A stretch of DNA of 64,000 nucleotides from Betaproteobacteria bacterium. GTDB lineage: Bacteria; Pseudomonadota; Gammaproteobacteria; Burkholderiales; Rhodocyclaceae. Below, in pieces: positions 61,604 through 64,000 of the stretch. Position 1 is the first letter of the stretch. Every line of letters begins with the position of its first letter. The position numbers and the translations under genes were made by a program. Under the pieces are notes generated by a model. That model made no database searches. It had not been told where the DNA came from and saw only the letters and a program-made list of their open reading frames with translations. The stretch is taken from positions 32,538 through 96,537 of the forward strand of contig JACRAR010000055.1 in assembly GCA_016234745.1 (NCBI GenBank), in the 5' to 3' direction.

Positions 61604-62053
61604 ATGCAAGTGATTCTGATGGAGAAGGTCGTCAACCTCGGTGGCCTCGGCGACGTGGTCAAGGTCAAGGAAGGCTATGCCCGCAATTTCCTGATTCCCC
61701 ATGGCAAGGCCAAGCGCGTGACGCCTGAGAATCTGGCGGCTTTCGAGGTCAAGCGTGCCGAGCTGGAAAAGGCGCAGGCAGAGAAACTCACGGCAGCGCA
61801 GGAGAAGGCGGCGAAGATGGAAGGCCTGATGGTGCAGGTGACGCGCAAGGCCGGCGTCGATGGCCGCCTGTTCGGTTCGGTGAGCGGCGCGGATATTGCC
61901 GAAGCGCTCAAGGCGCAGGGGTTCGAAGTCGACAAAGCTGCGATACGCATGCCGCACGGCCTGCTCAAAATGGTCGGCGACTCCAAGCTGGAAATCTCGT
62001 TGCATACCGACGTGCTGGCCAGCATCACTGTTTCCGTGCTCGGCGAGCAATAA
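61604..62053 (+). CDS. rplI: 50S ribosomal protein L9
   Basis: 149 residues, starting [40 protein letters not shown], then the long connecting helix rich in Glu/Lys/Ala and the C-terminal domain ([35 protein letters not shown]). It has CGGAGG upstream. A strong terminator follows. Confidence 0.97.
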   Translation: MQVILMEKVVNLGGLGDVVKVKEGYARNFLIPHGKAKRVTPENLAAFEVKRAELEKAQAEKLTAAQEKAAKMEGLMVQVTRKAGVDGRLFGSVSGADIAEALKAQGFEVDKAAIRMPHGLLKMVGDSKLEISLHTDVLASITVSVLGEQ

Positions 62054-62073
62054 GCGGTTGCAGTTCCGTATTG

Positions 62074-62114
62074 AAGGGCCGCCATGCCGAACCCGGCGTG
62101 GCGGCCCTTCCGCT
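62074..62114 (+). terminator. Rho-independent terminator after rplI
   Basis: A perfect 11-bp stem AAGGGCCGCCA / TGGCGGCCCTT (62074-62084 with 62099-62109) continues inward with further pairs around AACC and is followed by CCGCTTTT. It ends the ribosomal operon before dnaB. Confidence 0.75.
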
Positions 62115-62240
62115 TTTCCGGCTACGTACAATTCATGCACAAACCGCGCACAGCATTTCCACCGCATTTCCACAGGCTTATCCACCCCGCCCGGGGTGGC
62201 ATCGAGGTAGACTGTCCGGCGTAACTCAGGAGACGACAAC

Positions 62241-63653
62241 ATGTCCCAGATGCAGGCTGCCCCGCGTGTTTTTGCGGCAAATCGCCCGGAAGACCCCCAG
62301 CTTGCGGCACTCAGATTACCGCCGCATTCGGTGGAGGCCGAGCAGTCGCTGATCGGCGGGTTGCTGCTGGACAACCTTGCCTGGGACAAAATCGGCGACA
62401 TTGTCAGCGATGCCGACTTTTATCGCGACGATCATCGCCGTATTTTTCGCCGCATCAAGCAGCTCGTCGAGCAAGGCAAGCCCGCCGACGTGGTCACAGT
62501 CTTCGAGGCGATCGAGAAGCATAACGAAATCGAGCAGGCCGGCGGCCTCGCCTACCTCAGCGAGATTGCCAACAATACGCCCTCCGCAGCCAATATCCGC
62601 CGTTATGCCGAAATTGTGCATGAACGCGCAGTGCTGCGGCGTCTGGTCACCGTGGGCGATGAAATAGCTGCTAGTGCGCTCAACCCGGCCGGCAAGGATG
62701 TCAAGCAGTTGCTCGACCAGGCCGAGCAGAAAGTCTTCGAAATTGCCGAGTCGGGGGCCCGCTCCAGCCAAGGGTTTGTCGCCATCCAGCCCTTGCTCGG
62801 CCAAGTGGTTGATCGCATCCAGGAACTCTACGAGCAGGAGAATCCTTCCGAAATCACCGGAATACCGACAGGATTCACCGATCTCGACAAAATGACGGCG
62901 GGATTGCAGCCGGGCGACATGGTCGTCATTGCCGGCCGCCCCTCGATGGGCAAGACGGCATTCGCCTTGAATATCGCCGAGCATATCGGCGTCGACCTGG
63001 GCTTGCCGGTCGCGATTTTCAGCCTGGAAATGTCCGGGCCGCAGCTTGCCATGCGCTTTCTTTCCTCGGTCGGCCGCCTTGATGCCCATCGCATACGTAC
63101 CGGCCGTCTGAGCAATGACGAATGGGACAAGATGACGGTGGCTCTGGGCAAGCTGCATGGCGCCCCGATCCATATCGACGAGACCGGCGCACTCAATGCC
63201 ACCGATTTGCGCGCACGGGCACGGCGGCTGGCGCGGCAGTTCGGCGGCAAGCTGGGGCTGATCGTGATCGACTATATTCAACTGATGAGTTCGACCAAGG
63301 ACAACGAGAACCGCGCCACGGAAATTTCCGAGATCTCGCGCTCCATCAAGGCGCTGGCCAAGGAATTGCAGGTGCCGATACTGGCGCTGTCGCAGTTGTC
63401 GCGCAAGGTGGAAGAGCGCACCGACAAGCGTCCCTTGATGAGCGATCTGCGCGAATCCGGGGCGATCGAGCAGGATGCGGACATCATTCTGATGATGTAC
63501 CGCGAGGAATATTACAAGCCGGATACGCAGGACAAAGGACTGGCCGAAGTCATCATCGGCAAGCACCGCAATGGCCCGACGGGAATGGTCAAGCTGACTT
63601 TCCTTGGCGAATACACACGCTTTGTCAATACGGCACAGTCGGGGAATTATTAA
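62241..63653 (+). CDS. dnaB: Replicative DNA helicase
   Basis: A 470-residue hexameric helicase. The N-terminal primase-interacting domain (LRLPPHSVEAEQSLIGGLLLDN) precedes the RecA-like motor with Walker A GRPSMGKTAFALN, Walker B LIVIDYIQLMS, the LSQLSRKVEERTDKRPLMSDLRESGAIEQDADII arginine-finger region and the C-terminal GNY. No intein or insertion is seen. It has its own upstream region of about 130 bp. Confidence 0.97.
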   Translation: MSQMQAAPRVFAANRPEDPQLAALRLPPHSVEAEQSLIGGLLLDNLAWDKIGDIVSDADFYRDDHRRIFRRIKQLVEQGKPADVVTVFEAIEKHNEIEQAGGLAYLSEIANNTPSAANIRRYAEIVHERAVLRRLVTVGDEIAASALNPAGKDVKQLLDQAEQKVFEIAESGARSSQGFVAIQPLLGQVVDRIQELYEQENPSEITGIPTGFTDLDKMTAGLQPGDMVVIAGRPSMGKTAFALNIAEHIGVDLGLPVAIFSLEMSGPQLAMRFLSSVGRLDAHRIRTGRLSNDEWDKMTVALGKLHGAPIHIDETGALNATDLRARARRLARQFGGKLGLIVIDYIQLMSSTKDNENRATEISEISRSIKALAKELQVPILALSQLSRKVEERTDKRPLMSDLRESGAIEQDADIILMMYREEYYKPDTQDKGLAEVIIGKHRNGPTGMVKLTFLGEYTRFVNTAQSGNY

Positions 63654-63881
63654 CGTTGCGGGTGGGTATGCCGGGTCTCGCCCCGGCGGGCGAGTTCCTT
63701 TCTTGTGGCGACAAGAAAGGAACCAAAGAAGCGCTCCCCGCTGCCCCGGCCTTCGGCTTCCCTCGCTCCACACCCCCAGTCCGGCCGGCCTCGCAAACTC
63801 GCCTGCGGCTCAAACAGCGAGTCCGGACTGCTCCGGTCTGGCGGTGCTCCGCTCGGCGAGGCAGAGCAACTGTGTCCATAG
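63654..63881. other. GC-rich intergenic stretch
   Basis: No gene is supported between the dnaB stop and the transposase end. The sequence has a repeat-like character (SLVPFLSP-type frames, TTTCTTGTGGCGACAAGAAA inverted repeat near 63699-63718) and is probably flanking DNA of the IS110-type element. Confidence 0.4.
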
Positions 63882-64000
63882 TCAAGCGATTTTCGGGTTC
63901 CACGAAGTATTATTTTTGAGCATAGTGTTCATGATGGTAAGCAACTTCCGCATGCAGGCGACGATAACGACCTTCGCAGGCTTGCCGGCCTTTTCGAGTC
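63882..64000 (-). CDS. IS110-family transposase, C-terminal end (partial)
   Basis: On the minus strand the last 38 codons read LEKAGKPAKVVIVACMRKLL then TIMNTMLKNNTSWNPKIA and a stop. The GKPxKVxxxACMRKLLTIxNxM run is characteristic of IS110-family transposase C-termini. The rest of the gene lies beyond the window. It marks an insertion sequence next to dnaB. Confidence 0.85.
   Translation of the reverse strand, partial: LEKAGKPAKVVIVACMRKLLTIMNTMLKNNTSWNPKIA

Noticed and set aside
60791..62401. 536-residue minus-strand frame opposite ribosomal genes
   Set aside because: Antisense shadow of rpsF, priB, rpsR and rplI.
62316..63773. 485-residue minus-strand frame opposite dnaB
   Set aside because: Antisense shadow of dnaB.

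Overview
The window looks like a chromosomal segment of an anaerobic or facultative betaproteobacterium (Rhodocyclaceae/Sterolibacteriaceae-like). The evidence is the rpsF-priB-rpsR-rplI-dnaB block, proteobacterial RadA, FdhD/FdhE and SelAB proteins, and metabolism built on W/Mo-pterin enzymes. Gene-dense DNA is GC-rich. Two stretches (about 1-5.3 kb and 49-57.5 kb) have an atypical, more AT-rich character and behave as acquired islands.

Layout. (1) 1-16.6 kb: a probable genomic island lying between two copies of radA, both cut at the same point in the N-terminal zinc finger. It carries a divergent regulator/unknown gene pair around a perfect inverted-repeat operator, a Cys-phosphatase-like gene, a GDCCVxC small protein, a complete Zn/Cd/Co resistance block (cadR-cadA-czcI-czcC-czcB-czcA, a P-II-like gene, a lipoprotein) and an outer-membrane protein. 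(2) 16.6-24.3 kb: the second radA body, an FtsX-type permease, a DUF2867 protein, an epoxide hydrolase and a beta-propeller lipoprotein. (3) 24.4-35.8 kb (minus strand): a TetR regulator followed by eight genes matching the complete class II (tungsten, ATP-independent) benzoyl-CoA reductase set bamB-C-D-E-F-G-H-I. (4) 35.9-39.7 kb (minus strand): moeA, mobA, fdhD and moaA for pterin cofactor synthesis and formate dehydrogenase sulfuration. (5) 39.9-48.9 kb (plus strand): a membrane formate dehydrogenase fdnGHI whose alpha subunit is read through an in-frame UGA (selenocysteine), then fdhE, selA, selB and the selenocysteine tRNA gene selC. (6) 48.9-57.5 kb: a small integrative element inserted at the 3' end of selC, with a P4-type integrase, HigBA-like toxin-antitoxin genes, an AlpA regulator and many small unknown genes. 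It is bounded by an imperfect copy of the selC 3' end and by paired GGGGGTA-type repeats at both ends. (7) 57.5-64 kb: a KTSC protein, two Hsp20 chaperones, an HtrA-like protease, a DUF2721 membrane protein, the ribosomal/replication block and the end of an IS110-type transposase.

How the genes work together. Regions 3-5 form one physiological theme. The Bam complex would dearomatise benzoyl-CoA with a W-pterin enzyme and an Hdr/Nuo-like electron-transfer machine. The formate dehydrogenase is a Mo/W-pterin selenoenzyme. The moa/mob/moe genes supply the cofactor, FdhD/FdhE mature the dehydrogenase, and SelA/SelB/SelC insert selenocysteine. The Bam proteins that carry selenocysteine in other bacteria have cysteine here. 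Both islands sit at or inside conserved host genes (radA, selC). All functional statements are inferred from sequence reading alone; no searches or alignments were run.
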